From contig JANBPU010000009.1 of assembly GCA_027575805.1 (NCBI GenBank), positions 62,001 to 126,000 on the forward strand: 64,000 nt of DNA, given 5' to 3'. Source of the stretch: Mycoemilia scoparia. Taxonomy: Eukaryota > Kickxellomycota > Kickxellomycetes > Kickxellales > Kickxellaceae. The notes below the pieces were generated by a model, which was given only the letters and a program-made list of their open reading frames with translations, was not told the DNA's origin and made no database searches. Below, in pieces: positions 22,801-33,428 of the stretch. A program made the position numbers and the translations under genes. Positions within the stretch are counted from its first letter, which is position 1, and each line of letters opens with the position of its first letter.

Positions 22801-23570
22801 ACTCGCATAGCGAAATGGCGTTCGCATTCCACCAAGCCCACTTCGAGCCCATTGATGTACATATGACAGACATTATATCAGGAAAGATAAGCCTTTCTGA
22901 ATTTGTTGGTCTTGCTGCATGCGGAGGTTTCTCGTATGGGGATGTCCTTGGGGCAGGATCCGGCTGGGCAAGCACCATCCACCAGACCGAAGCGGCTTGC
23001 AAGGAGTTTGAGGCATTCTTTAAGCGCAACGATACGTTTGCACTCGGCGTATGCAATGGGTGCCAGATGATATCCCAACTCCGTGATGTTATTCCTGGAA
23101 CCGAACATTGGCCATACTTTGAAAGGAACGAATCAGAACAGTACGAAGGCCGAGTCACAATGTTGGAGGTCGTTGGAGACTCACCAGTGTTCTTTGACGG
23201 CATGAAGGGATCCAAGATTCCCATCGTCGTTGCACATGGCGAGGGCAGGGCGCAATTTGCATCATCCGAGTCAGCCGAGAAGTTTACCCAAGGCAATCTT
23301 ACTGCTGCGCGCTACGTTGATAGACGTCAATCCCCAGTTGGGAAGATCCCATATCCCATGAACCCTAACGGGTCTGATCTGGATATAGCCGCAGCATCCA
23401 GTGCTGACGGACGCGTGCTGATTATAATGCCACATCCAGAGCGAGTAGTTCGAGCTGAAGCTAACTCGTATCTTCCAGACCGAACAAAGTGGGACTTTGG
23501 ACCATGGGCTCGTCTGTTTATTAATGCCAGACGTTGGGTTGAAGCTAATAGGACTGCTGCAACCAACTAA
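19809..23570 (+). CDS. ADE6: phosphoribosylformylglycinamidine synthase (FGAM synthase)
   Basis: Fourth step of de novo purine synthesis: FGAR + ATP + glutamine to FGAM, in the cytosol. A single 3.76 kb exon encodes 1253 residues of the large PurL type. Visible markers are the linker GTISPWSSKATDI (about 43-55), the N-terminal substrate region MFAQVNSEHCRHK (about 140-152), the VETHNHPTAVSP motif (223-234) of the first PurM-like half, a second half with PVGKDSLSMA, and the C-terminal glutaminase domain. In the glutaminase the nucleophile is Cys1082 (GVCNGCQ) and the His1209/Glu1211 pair lies in MPHPERV. The N-terminus is shorter than usual: the ALSAFR-type opening of about 30-40 residues is absent. 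An in-frame stop lies about 70 bases upstream, so either the protein is really shorter or an upstream coding exon was missed; I found none by eye. Confidence 0.95.
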   Translation: MIVLHSGKNVYFVKGQEHPRLRDVLKATDYTGNPTSIVLPRKGTISPWSSKATDILRLCNLPIERVERGVLTKTFDPMTECIYSGLPSEDDIFGQTEPRPLKFIESIESANTKLGLALNNEEIAYLLQIDRPLTDAELFMFAQVNSEHCRHKIFNARWFIDGKEQSHSLFGMIKNTHTSNPQHTLSAYSDNAAVIEAHETKPFECVNGVYKFTRDKTNIVAKVETHNHPTAVSPFPGAATGTGGEIRDEGSVGTGSKSKAGLCGFTVSNLHIPGHEMPWEVESIGQPPHIASAYDIMIQAPLGAAAFANEFGRPALLGYFRTYFEKLNGQYRGFHKPIMIAGGMGSVKTQHTHKEPFPVGSKLVVLGGPSMLIGLGGGAASSTTAGSQSADLDFASVQRGNPEMQRRCQMVIDACTSLEKNPIAFIHDVGAGGLSNGLPELVNDAGHGATIELRDIPSADRGLSPMEIWCNESQERYVLAIKPEDLPLFEEIATRERCPYGVVGTATEERVLRVTDRLFGKDVINLPMDVLFGKPPRLQLKDNVAKPELKGFDGSLVSYIPDHKDVLSARITSAFERVLRLPAVGSKSFLITIGDRCVTGLVARDQMVGPWQVPVADVAVTSSSYDPKVHSGEAMAMGERPSLALIDASASARMCVGEALTNIVAAPIESIEWVKLSANWMAAPKSPGEGVNLYEAVKAIGLDLCPKLGVSIPVGKDSLSMAMAWDDKRVTSPLSLIITAFSGVTDTRLTFTPQLQPEEDSRLLFIDLAGGKARLGGSCLAQVYNQVGNESPDVEDAEVLKGFFNGIQKSRTLVQAYHDRSDGGLLTTLLEMAFAGHVGLDVDLQSLGLSDDSDASKVAALFAEELGAVVQVKAAGVDKFKAIMSEHKVDTVYDIGRATTDQNVVLKYAGQVLVEGHRSDLQAIWSETSYHMQRQRDNQACADQEHQIIKDDSDKGIHFDLTFDPANPADMHGLLPPSITGSGVARPKVAILRDQGVNSHSEMAFAFHQAHFEPIDVHMTDIISGKISLSEFVGLAACGGFSYGDVLGAGSGWASTIHQTEAACKEFEAFFKRNDTFALGVCNGCQMISQLRDVIPGTEHWPYFERNESEQYEGRVTMLEVVGDSPVFFDGMKGSKIPIVVAHGEGRAQFASSESAEKFTQGNLTAARYVDRRQSPVGKIPYPMNPNGSDLDIAAASSADGRVLIIMPHPERVVRAEANSYLPDRTKWDFGPWARLFINARRWVEANRTAATN

Positions 23571-25029
23571 TTTAACTTCTTTTGGAACATAGAATACTAC
23601 TTTGATTGTTGTTATTGACAGGATATAATAATACCCAAGCCAATTTATTCTTTTGCACAAGTTACCACAATTAGGGTAGTTTATATTTGCTCTGCTTCAT
23701 CGTTACTCATGACAACAACGTCTTGAGTAAAAGGAAAAGTGGAGTATTTTTTTGTCTAGTGAACAGCGAGTTGTGTATTAGTTGGGGAAATGTCATATTA
23801 ACCTCGAGTGTACAAGGAAACTACATCCATCCAGAAGTATGTCTACTTGCAATGTTGTCATAACCAAAACAAAAGTATTTATGGACCTTTATTAATCGCC
23901 ATTGTTTTTTTTTCTGGTCAAGAATAAGAAGTGGGTTATTAAATGCAGACAGTAAAGTATTTGCAGCCACACCTCAAAGACTACCCCACCTATGTCGTGA
24001 TCAGGTTATACAAAACATCATACATAAACATTGGTGCCTGTGGGGATTTGTCTTTGACCAGACTTTACTCTATAGTATATGTAGGCTAATTTTGTGGAGA
24101 GGGATAGTGAAACGTACATCTTATTAGTCTATATGACAGTGGATAAAAGGTACTGTGCTAATTTTTTAGTAGTATGGAGTTAGCATCCACTAAAAGCATG
24201 CATTTACACTACTCTCAAATTCTTTCTCACTCTCTTTCACCATTAATAGACCAATGACTTGGGTTTTTTTCCAAGTACTGAATCAGTACAGATATTCAAA
24301 AGACCTGATGATGATCATATAAGCATATCAATGTATTGCTACTATTATGATGTCGTCCAAAACTACATTAGAACCAGCCATCAAAAGGTTTCTATGATGA
24401 ATTGTTATTCTGAGCTAACAAATAATCGCGGGGATTATTACTACTACTACTATTATTATTATTACAGCCATGTGTTGAGCATTATGGCCAAGTTGATTTT
24501 AGTAATACATATATACATATATATATACAGGTGTATATGCCCGTCTTGTACTAGTCAAATTTGCTAGGCTGCAAACAGATCAAGATAACTGGTTTTAGTG
24601 GTGAGACAGCAGAGCTAGGAGGGGAAGGAAGAAGAGGGAGAGGAATAACCAACATTAGCAATATGAATATCCCTTCTAGAACACCTTCGGATGTTGTTGT
24701 GTCTACATAATATGTAGTGTTACATCAGGTCAATTAAAACCAAGAGCAAACAATAAAGGACCACAGCAGCAGAAATGGTTGCCAGTAGACAAAGACTGCT
24801 ACTATACTGGTGCAATTATCCGTTTTTTTTAAAAAAACCAAGAGGATCGGGTAGTAAAAGTATCATTGTAATTGGTGTATATTTGAAGGTGCAGCGGGAT
24901 ATAATAACCAGATGTAAAATCTTGCCCAAAATGAAACCAGAGTTATTCCGGATGTACTAGTAATAATTTGTAAGAAATTTTTGGTACTGAAGATGTGCCA
25001 TGACCAGCAGTCCAATGATGTGGAGAATT

Positions 25030-25150
25030 TTGAATGCATTATCCAGCTGGGAGAGTCTCCTCTAAAAGTGTACCAGAATAACCCCTCCAACACAGGCCCA
25101 AGATGTATGGATTATGGGCCAAACCTGATAGAGAACCTGCCAACTGACTT
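25030..25150 (-). repeat. dispersed repeat family R2, partial copy
   Basis: GAGAGTCTCCTCTAAAAGTG, TACCAGAATAA and GTATGGATTATGGGCCAAAC run parallel to GAGTCTCTTCTAGAAGTG, TCTGGAATAA and GTATGGACTATGGGCCAAAC near 52214-52290. It ends AGAACCTGCCAACTGAC, at the position where the 52 kb copy continues into CATATG and an inverted-repeat element. Confidence 0.6.
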
Positions 25151-25667
25151 TTTTCAAGATATTACTTTCGATTGTAGGCGGCAGGTTTAAGGCGCAAAAT
25201 AAACAAGTTATTATCAGCAAAAGGGTTTGTTGATCGGACTCATTATGAGCAAATCTTGGCCTATAACAGATCCACTGTAGTGACAACTAGGCCATTGGGC
25301 TTGAAAAGCCTACACACAGATGATCGAGGAGAGAAGAAAAAGCTGGAAATCGACATTACTAAAAACAACCACTCTCACCCTGGGAGATAGGATCGCTAGT
25401 GACAACCAAACCCTTTAAGCATGATGGAATTCCCGTCCGTCCAAAAGAAATCGCCGGAACTGGCCTAAGTGTACTGGGGGGCATAATCTAGCAGAATCGC
25501 TTCAAAATGTAGGTATATGGTCCCCATGTGTTAATTGTGTGCGCGCGGAATGCCGAGCCCTCTCTCCCTACCAGCCAGTTTGCTTTCTATGGAGAATTTA
25601 CCATAAAAGTTTGATTTATTGATTTAATCACTAGTTCCAGAAAGTAAATTTCTCGACCAGAATTTAT

Positions 25668-26904
25668 CGCGCAAATTTGCCTAAATAAAGCAATGGAGGT
25701 CATGTGCTTTATTGTTGGCCAAAGCTCCTGGAGAACTTTGGAAAGTCTAGAAAATCAGATAGGCGTTGTACATATTGTCGTGAAATAGCTACAAAGAATC
25801 TTTGTAGGAATATTCTATTTGTCTATAGCTCTTTAATATATACAGATCATTGCAGGAACAATCAAAATACCAGCCTGTTGCTGCAGCATCAGCATGAGGA
25901 TTGAATGACAAAAGAGCGTTTATCTGCTGATTCTTGTCTATGGGCTACTTCTCTAGTCTTATTTTCCGATGGCAAATTGACTATAAAAGCCCTGCCTTTC
26001 CGATAGTCAGGGATGACAAAGGTACAATTGTCTTTCTCATTTTATCTATGTGTTTTTCAAATAAATATACAACCTTTTAAATATTTTCGCACTAATATTA
26101 ATAGCTTTGCAACATGTCCCAACATATATACATGTATCTTGAAAATTAATATATTGGTCAAGAGGTAAATAGAAGAGGACCCCCTAAGTGGCGGTTAAAA
26201 TGTAATTCTAGCATTCTAATTGACTAAAAATTACAGCTCGGCCTATATCGGAAAAAATGTACATACCCGCTCACACACTCACACACGCAAAGCATCCTTT
26301 TTGTGTACAGTTGGTCAGGGGCTAGAAAGCAAAGCCAATAAAAATAACGACGGCTTCCATTAAATAATATGTTTAACATTGAATGGTGGCAAGTATCATC
26401 TACGGACGGACCTTGTACTTCAAAGTAATGACCGCAGAGACCAAGACAGCAGTGTCGAGTAATAGGAACAGTAATAAAATCGAGATATGTTATTGCTGAT
26501 CACGGCCACCAGGGCCAGGGAAGAAGGCATTCTAGCCAACCATAATTTTCCATACACTCGCACACAAATGCAACCGAATATTTATGGCTTACTAATTCAG
26601 TATGAGTAACCCTGAACAGTGGAGATTTTATGTCTTTTTCAAAATGCAAGGCTATGGATGGTTACGACGGAAACGCTGGTGTGTCCTGTTTGTAACGAAA
26701 AACACACAGCCAGCAGTGGCAATAACAGCTGCTTGTGCTCAAATAATACACATGCACAAGTCGACCTTATTGAGGGGTTTCTAGAGTGTTTTCTTTCTTT
26801 ATATATGCTGGCCAATGCATGCCAATCATGCGGGTGGTGGTTCATTTGATGCTGTGGACGACGACGATGATGAGTAAAAAGAAACAATCAGAGTGCGCGA
26901 ATTT
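25668..26904 (+). repeat. dispersed repeat R3, long copy
   Basis: About 1.24 kb bounded by direct, degenerate words CGCGCAAATTT (25669) and GTGCGCGAATTT (26893). Collinear with 30873-31690: shared landmarks are GTCATGTGCT, GGCCAAAGC-CCTGGA, TGTGTACAGT with CAGGGG, CAATAA-AATAAC, TATGAGTA with CTGAA-AGTGGAGATTTTA, and CAATGCATGC with ATCATGC. No open frame is shared between the copies. Confidence 0.6.
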
Positions 26905-27947
26905 CCTTGCATAGCAGCTGGAGGGTTCACAGCAAAAAACCAAAACTCGAGACGATTCGTGAATACTAAACGGGCTAACAATTAATACTATTTGTGTCAG
27001 TTCGCAGAGGGGCACATGACCACAACCCGAAGTTGACGAAAAATAGCGCCTTAAGGATATGCACAGGAAGATAGAAACAGGCTGCAAGAGACGTAACCAC
27101 AATCCAGCCAGTACAATTGAGAAGCATATAGCATGCCGTTGAGTGATGGAGAAACAGGGTAACGGAGATGCGAGGGGGTCCGTTGCAGAAGGAGGAGCCT
27201 TGTGGCTGTTGTGCAAAACGAGTATGTGGTCCAGAAAAAATATTTATTAGGTTGATGCTTGAGGCTGAAAATCATCCGACAAAAAAGTCAAGAGCCCAGT
27301 CATTGTGGAGCCACAGTGCTTATTACACGGCATGGGGTGGGTTGGCTCTAATATCATGGGCTCCAGGGGCGGGTTGCATGCGATTGTTTCTTGTGGCCAA
27401 GGCTCCACAGTCTTGGTTAATAACACGCACGATGATCCAAAAGCGGAAATCGGGCGGGCGGACGGCTGACAGGCCTGAGTTGCGGACATGGGCCGTTGAA
27501 AACAATATTGGGCGGGGAGGGCCAATCACGCATCAGATGACTGTGCGGTTCGAACTTTAAGCGATCAGGAAGGGCTTGTTATTTGTGCCATCAAATCGAT
27601 AGGAAGGCCCAAGATGTACATCATGATGGGGCGGCTGGGCGCCTACCACACCATGGTTGTAGTTGAAGCTGTCATAGCAACAGTCTTGCACTGTTGTTCA
27701 TATGGTTGTCGGTTGTTCTAATGTCACAAAGCCGGCCAGCCAGTTCCTATCGAAACAAGCCTCGAGATTATTCGTTGGATGCTGTGTACGGGCTCCTGAC
27801 TACTATTGCAGCTGCTGCGTCAGTTGTTGTTAGGCCTGCATCTGCCCGTCGTTTATCGCCACCACTCCATTCTTCCACAGCCACCTTTGCCATGGCCAAT
27901 TGCAGGCCTATTTGTTTGCCCTGTTTAGCCAAATGTCTTTATTAGGG

Positions 27948-27957
27948 TATATAAGGA
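27948..27957 (+). promoter_or_regulatory. TATA box of the first YdcZ-type gene
   Basis: GTATATAAGG about 175 bp upstream of the ATG. The following leader (CAGCATTCTCATCTTATTCT, then CTGCTCAAGG) closely matches the leader of the paralog at 29821-30381, which also has a TATATAAG at the same distance. Confidence 0.7.
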
Positions 27958-28130
27958 AAGCCTTTCTCCACAGCCAGCACTTAATCAGCATTCTCATCTT
28001 ATTCTTAACACCCTTTCTACTGCTCAAGGTTTTTGTTTCGAGAATATCTCACAACATACCTCAAGTTTTCAACCATCTCTGCAAGTAACCAACACACTAA
28101 TACTTACAAGCTAGCAACCGATTCATCACC

Positions 28131-28691
28131 ATGGGCACTCCTTCAATTGAATCAGCTCCCTCCGACCACCAGGTTGACATGGGCCGTGAGCCTAAATTTA
28201 TCATCAAGCCCAAGATCCACCACTCGGTCGTTTTCGACAAATACCTTGGTTTCCACTCTATTTTCTTGATCATCGCCGGTATCCTCCAGGCCATCCAGGG
28301 TAACGTCAACGGCGAGCTTTCAAAGACCCTTGGCGGTGGCTTCGCTGCTTGGCTTTCGTTCTGTATCGGTTTTGTGATCTTGCTCGTATATTTCTTGGTT
28401 GAATCCAAGGGTGGCACTACCATTCAATGGCGCACCCTTTTCAAGCAGGCACCCTGGTGGTGCTGGATGGGTGGTCTCGTTGGATCCATGTTTGTATTGC
28501 TCATCACCCTTATCATCCCCTACCGTGGATCTGCTGTCACCAATGGTATCCCCATCTGTGTCCAGCTTATTTCCAGCGTTATTTACGATCACTTTGGTAT
28601 TCTCGGCTTGCAGACCCGTCGGTTATCTCTGCTCCGCCTCTCCGGCTCCCTTCTTATGGTCGGCGGTATTCTTATGGTTTCCCTCGGTTAA
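28131..28691 (+). CDS. YdcZ/DUF606-type DMT membrane protein, paralog 1
   Basis: 186-residue membrane protein in one exon. After a hydrophilic N-terminus of about 45 residues come four to five hydrophobic helices with the pattern of the bacterial YdcZ (DUF606) branch of the drug/metabolite transporter superfamily: an opening helix with GILQAIQGNVNGELS, then GGGFAAWLSFCIGFVILL, the APWWCWMGGLVGS turn, a P-rich loop followed by GSAVTNGIPICVQL, YDHFGILGL, and a last helix RLSGSLLMVGGILM. Family members are presumed small transporters that work as dimers; no substrate is known here. It is about 90% alike to the convergent copy at 29821-30381 and shares with it length, leader and TATA box. Confidence 0.87.
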   Translation: MGTPSIESAPSDHQVDMGREPKFIIKPKIHHSVVFDKYLGFHSIFLIIAGILQAIQGNVNGELSKTLGGGFAAWLSFCIGFVILLVYFLVESKGGTTIQWRTLFKQAPWWCWMGGLVGSMFVLLITLIIPYRGSAVTNGIPICVQLISSVIYDHFGILGLQTRRLSLLRLSGSLLMVGGILMVSLG

Positions 28692-29820
28692 ATACACAAT
28701 CACTATCGCATAACCGCTGAGCTTTATATAGCCACATTACCACACATCCACTTTTTGGTTTTGTATTGTTAGATCCGTTGCAAATGGTTTGTCCTATCCT
28801 CTCCTTCCTTCTAGGGCTATCATCTATTTGCACGGCAATTCACTTTTGTATTTTTCCTATTCGGATAATATAGTCATTTTCCACATTTCATTAAAGTTGT
28901 CAGTAAAATGATCTTTTCAAAGCCATTTAGTGTGTTCAAGTAATTCTCTAGGTGTTCTTGTCTTTCCCTGCATCATCAACTTTATGGCTGGCTGTGATAT
29001 ATATTTCTTTTCATATTCAATTGTTTTGTGTTCGGGTGTCTTTTAATATTATCATCATCATTATCGTCGTCGTTGTCGTTGTTAACATTGTCCCTTTTCT
29101 GTAAATTGGAGATTTATTTTTTGCTTATCAATCTTTTTATTTGTTTACCCTTTAATACTATATTCCCAAAGCTTACTCTATTCTATCTCTAAATCTTTAG
29201 TGAAGGTGCTTTACTGCTAGGTTCCTCTATGGTCATGGTTATTATAGTAACTAGCTTAAAAACCATTCGCTATTTATATTTATATGGCAGCAGATTCTCT
29301 ACTAAAAGCGTATTAGGGTCCTATGATTACAAAGCATTTTATTAATTCTAGGGAGGTGGTTATACACTAGATCATATTCTAAAAATTATGTGTACCAAAC
29401 TAAATGAAATATATTTTAAGCTTTAATGTGGCTTTTAATCAAATAGAGTTTATGAATAAACAAACCCTCTGTTTTGAAGTTTAATAAAAACTGGAATATA
29501 AATCGAACAGGATTTATTTATAACTGCATTAAATTTGAACTTTATAGACGACTATTCTTAATATTGTGTCTTATTCTCAGAATAATAACAAAACAGGGTA
29601 TAATGAAATGTTGAAATGACTATATATTATCCAAATAGGAAAAGTACAAGAGTGAATTCCCATGCAAAGTGTACACCAGAAGGAGATATGTGTGCCAACA
29701 TTGCAAGGGGGGTTCTAACAATACAAAACCAAAAGGTGGCCATACACACATGGTAATGTTGATGTAAGGTGGATATGTTTGGTAGTAGTAGTAGTGGTGG
29801 TGGTGGTGGTGGTGGTGTAT
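28692..29820. other. convergent intergenic region between two paralogs
   Basis: AT-rich 3' flanks of the convergent YdcZ-type genes. Contains ATTATC/GTC runs near 29047-29085 and a (GGT)n microsatellite at about 29787-29816. No gene or element recognised. Confidence 0.6.
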
Positions 29821-30381
29821 TTAACCGAGGGAAACCATAAGAATACCGCCAGCCATTAAAGCGGTACCAGCAAGACGGAGAAGAGATAACCGACGGGTTT
29901 TAAGACCGAGAACACCAAAGTGATCGAATACAACACTGCATAAAAGTTTACCACTGATAGTGATACCATTGGTGACGGCAGATCCACGGTAGGGGATGAT
30001 GAGAGTCATGAGCAAAACGTACATGGATCCGAGAAGACCACCAGTCCAGCACCACCAGGGTGCCTGCTTGAAAAGAGCGCGCCACTGGATGGTAGTGCCA
30101 CCCTTAGAATCAACCAAAAAGTAAACAAGCAGGATTACGAAACCCACACTGAATGAAAGCCAGGCAGTGAAGCCACCACCCATGGTTCTTGAAAGCTGAC
30201 CGTTAAGATTGGCCTGGATGGCCTGGAAGATACCGGCAATAGCCAAGAAGATGGAGTGGATACCAAGGTATTTGTCAAAAGTGATCGAGTCGTGGATCTT
30301 GGGCTTGATGACAAATTTAGGCTCACGGGGAGTCTCGACATGATGTTCGATAGAGCCTGATTCGATTGAAGGAACGCCCAT
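29821..30381 (-). CDS. YdcZ/DUF606-type DMT membrane protein, paralog 2
   Basis: 186 residues, single exon, same architecture and length as the gene at 28131-28691: a hydrophilic N-terminus with KPKIH, a helix with GIFQAIQANLNGQLS, APWWCWTGGLLGS, GSAVTNGITISGKLL, FDHFGVLGL and RLAGTALMAGGILM. Differences are conservative and spread along the chain, so both copies appear to be under selection. The gene faces the first copy head-on, 1.1 kb apart, and retains a recognisably homologous promoter and leader, which indicates an inverted duplication covering gene and promoter. Function is probably small-molecule transport; the substrate is unknown. Confidence 0.87.
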   Translation of the reverse strand: MGVPSIESGSIEHHVETPREPKFVIKPKIHDSITFDKYLGIHSIFLAIAGIFQAIQANLNGQLSRTMGGGFTAWLSFSVGFVILLVYFLVDSKGGTTIQWRALFKQAPWWCWTGGLLGSMYVLLMTLIIPYRGSAVTNGITISGKLLCSVVFDHFGVLGLKTRRLSLLRLAGTALMAGGILMVSLG

Positions 30382-30580
30382 ATTGTTACTTGTGGTGGTG
30401 GTGTTAAACTGTGTGGATTAGAGTTTGTTACTTGTTAAAGAAAGTGTGGCTGAAAACTGAAGGTGTATGGCTATGAGATATTTTCCAAACAAGACCTTGA
30501 GCAGTAGTAGAAAATGAGTATTAAGAGTAGGATGAGAATGCTGACTTTATCGATACCGGAAGAGAGAGAGAGCAGCTCCT

Positions 30581-30590
30581 CTTATATACC
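30581..30590 (-). promoter_or_regulatory. TATA box of the second YdcZ-type gene
   Basis: Reads GGTATATAAG on the minus strand about 200 bp before the ATG at 30381. The leader carries TCAGCATTCTCATC and CTGCTCAAGG as in the first paralog. Confidence 0.7.
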
Positions 30591-30872
30591 TTGCGTGTTT
30601 CTACCAGATTAAGCAGAGCACCCATATAGATACTCTTTGCAATTGGCTATAGTAGCAAGACCAACACTGTTGTAGCAGGAAAGTTTGGGACTCGTAGAAA
30701 AATGGCATATACAGATTGGCTCCATCCTACGAATCATCCTTTGATGGACAACAGTGCCATTGTAGCGACAAAAACCATTGTAGGGCTGATGTTATAATAA
30801 CTGGATGCAAGTATGTGGGTGCTGTGAGAAACAAACTAACATTAAAAAGAAGGAATTATAGTTCTAGAAATT

Positions 30873-31690
30873 AACGCGCAAATTTAATAAATCAAGTATT
30901 TAAGGGTCATGTGCTAAAGGCTGGCCAAAGCACCTGGAAAGGCTTTTTCTCTTTCTTTCTTTCTTGGGATGTATAGAAACCCTAATAAGTGGAGTGTTTA
31001 CCATACCACAAACACCTGCAAAACAATGCAGCGGTTGCAATAAAGATCCGAAAGTAGACAAAAGTTCATTGTTAATACTCCAACATTGACTAGAACCAAA
31101 GCAGCAACACTGGTTTTCTCGGAAAATAGTCACTGGAAAAAGATTGCAGCCTGTGTACAGTCAGGGGAGCAGAAAAACCAATAAGAGAATAACAGATTTT
31201 TTCAAAATAGTTTTGAACAACATACAGAATGAGAATCAACAGAGCTTGTGGTTGAAAATTAACATCATTATTATTATTAGTATGTCAATCAACTTGGCTA
31301 GCCAAAGAGAGGGATCTGTAATAAAAGAGGTGCATCATCATCATCAGCATCATTTTGCTGGAGGATCAGGCAGTAGCAAGAGTAGTAGCGGGGCAAACTA
31401 GTTTTTGCTTTGGAATGGATAAAATTTAGATGCAAGTAAAGGGTTCATTAATGCATTATGAGTAGCTCTGAAAAGTGGAGAATTTTAGGTCGTTTTGCAA
31501 ATAAACATAGTTACCACGGAACCACGTGTTTCTTGTCAGTGGTGAGAAATAAAGCAACGGATACCAAGAATGCAGGTCGAGATGATTGAGGATATCCGAG
31601 AGACAATGGCTGCTGGTCAATGCATGCGGATCATGCAGGCTCATCTATTGTCTGATGGTGGATAAACTAACAATTAAAGTGCGCAAATTT
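30873..31690 (+). repeat. dispersed repeat R3, short copy
   Basis: About 0.82 kb bounded by ACGCGCAAATTT and GTGCGCAAATTT in direct orientation; collinear with 25668-26904 and shorter by internal deletions. Same orientation as the other copy although the neighbouring genes are inverted, so it is not simply part of the gene duplication. Confidence 0.6.
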
Positions 31691-31887
31691 TATGGATGGA
31701 TTGTGTAAAGCTAAGGTCGGTCCGACTCCTGGAACCGCACCGGTGACCATACATCTCGTCTATATAATTCTGATGAATTATAACAAATATAAATATAAAT
31801 ATACTACTATACTATACTATACTATACTAAGTTAATGGGATTGTTTGTAAATAATTGACCATGTTAATAGGGATACTTTGATATTCA

Positions 31888-31991
31888 ATATGGATCATAA
31901 TTTTTGAAGGGTGCCTTTTGGTGGGCAGCGGTTTTAGGGGCAGCAATCACAGCCAAATGGACGGCCACCCTTCAAAAATAACTACCCACAT
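31888..31991. mobile_element. miniature inverted-repeat element, short subtype
   Basis: About 104 bp: ATATGGATCATAATTTTTGA, then AGGGTG, at the left; CACCCTTCAAAAATAACTAC, then CCACAT, at the right; interior GCAGCAATCACAGCCAAATG. TCAA-like words flank both ends (TTCAA left, TCAA right), a possible target-site duplication. Confidence 0.85.
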
Positions 31992-33388
31992 CAATAACAA
32001 CAATAATAATAGAAATCATGCTCTACAAAAATTACTTTGAAAACATTCTAGCAATCATGAGTTGCCACATACACCGTACCACAGCTACAATTCTAGGAGC
32101 CAGCCCCCCTGCCTGAAGACTTTACTTGTCCCACGGCCAGATCAATTGGCTTGTATTTTGTTAGTCTTTTTTGCAATACTTCTAACTTTTTTTAACCACA
32201 AAGTTAGGCAATTAATATAGACACGACTCGGGTATGCAGTAGTGCAGAGTTGCACCGATAATATTGTTTTGCAGTCGTATCTACAAGTGCAACGACGACA
32301 ACTAATGCTTTTCAATATATGTTTCAAGGTTTAAATCACAATATTTTGATTTTGTGCTTCCCTTTTGACAGCAAATGACTGGACAAGATTAACTACTCAG
32401 TTGATGCAACGGCCTGTGTGGAGATGTACGGCAGGACGGAAATAGGCAGTTGTTGTAGTCAATCAAAATCACAGGCATGGTGCGTCGTAGACAATTACAT
32501 CATGTAAGGGCTGTTTCTGTTTCGAACCAAGGAACAAGCCCGTCGGAAAACCACCCAGCAGAGACAATAGCAATAAGAATCTTGGCTGGTGCTCAGCATC
32601 TTTATTTTTCTCAGAGGCCCATTCACTCACTCACTCACACTCTCACTCACTCACCCACCGCCTGAATTCCTGACCATAGCTGGCTATAGCGTCGTAAGTT
32701 AGCTCTATATGGTCAAATCTCCAGCGATGGGCGGGAAATTTTGCTCTGAACTTGTTTTCAAACTGGTTCTACCCGTATACCTGAGGTCTCGAGCTTTGGC
32801 TGCCCCATAGACAATGGTTCGGATCTATCATCGCTGATACTTTGGCCACTACCGCACCCATCATCAGCATCTCTTCTATTATTCTTCCAAACCATGTATG
32901 CTGAATATTTTCGCATCTACTATTGCTCAAGTAGTGGTTTTAACCGACGGAAGGAATTGTGTGCTCTGGCATGTCGTACACCCACACAGACACGTCTCTT
33001 CTTAACACCCGTATGCAGCATAGGGAATGCATCAGTGTGGCTTCTATGTGTCCAAGCGCTTTACAAAACAATATGACAACAATGTTTACCAATTCTTATT
33101 CTGGTAATGGTTGCTATAACTAACCAGGTATGGCTCCTCAGACAGCAGTTAACTGCGTTGGTAACACAGCAGGAATATATATATATATATATATTATTGA
33201 TGTGGAGTTACTGAAGGAGTTCGAGAGAAAGCGGCATCTGGCCCGATGCTTCAAACTTCTTAGCAGGTGTTGTGTGCACCCTTTGCAACCAAAACACAAG
33301 AAACTACAATGCTTTAGTTTAAAGCCCATTTGTGGCTAGAGCGCAGAGGATTGCAGTAGTGGTGGGTTACATCCTAAATAGTGAGTTA

Positions 33389-33426
<38 letters not shown>
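33389..33426. repeat. (AAT)n microsatellite
   Basis: About twelve perfect AAT units, between the R3 repeats and the third paralog. Confidence 0.9.

Positions 33427-33428
<2 letters not shown>

Larger units (their letters stand above)
23571..28130. other. large intergenic, repeat-rich region
   Basis: About 4.5 kb without a convincing gene. 23571-24600 is AT-rich with TACTACTAC/TATTATTAT (24438-24470) and TATA microsatellites. About 25030-25150 is a reverse copy of dispersed repeat R2. 25668-26904 is the longer copy of repeat R3. 27150-27560 is G+C-richer with a meaningless 130-codon frame. The last 200 bp hold the TATA box and leader of the first YdcZ-type gene. Confidence 0.5.

Noticed and set aside
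27168..27560. Plus-strand frame of 130 codons
   Set aside because: No family match, G+C-biased patch, no promoter or splice signals.
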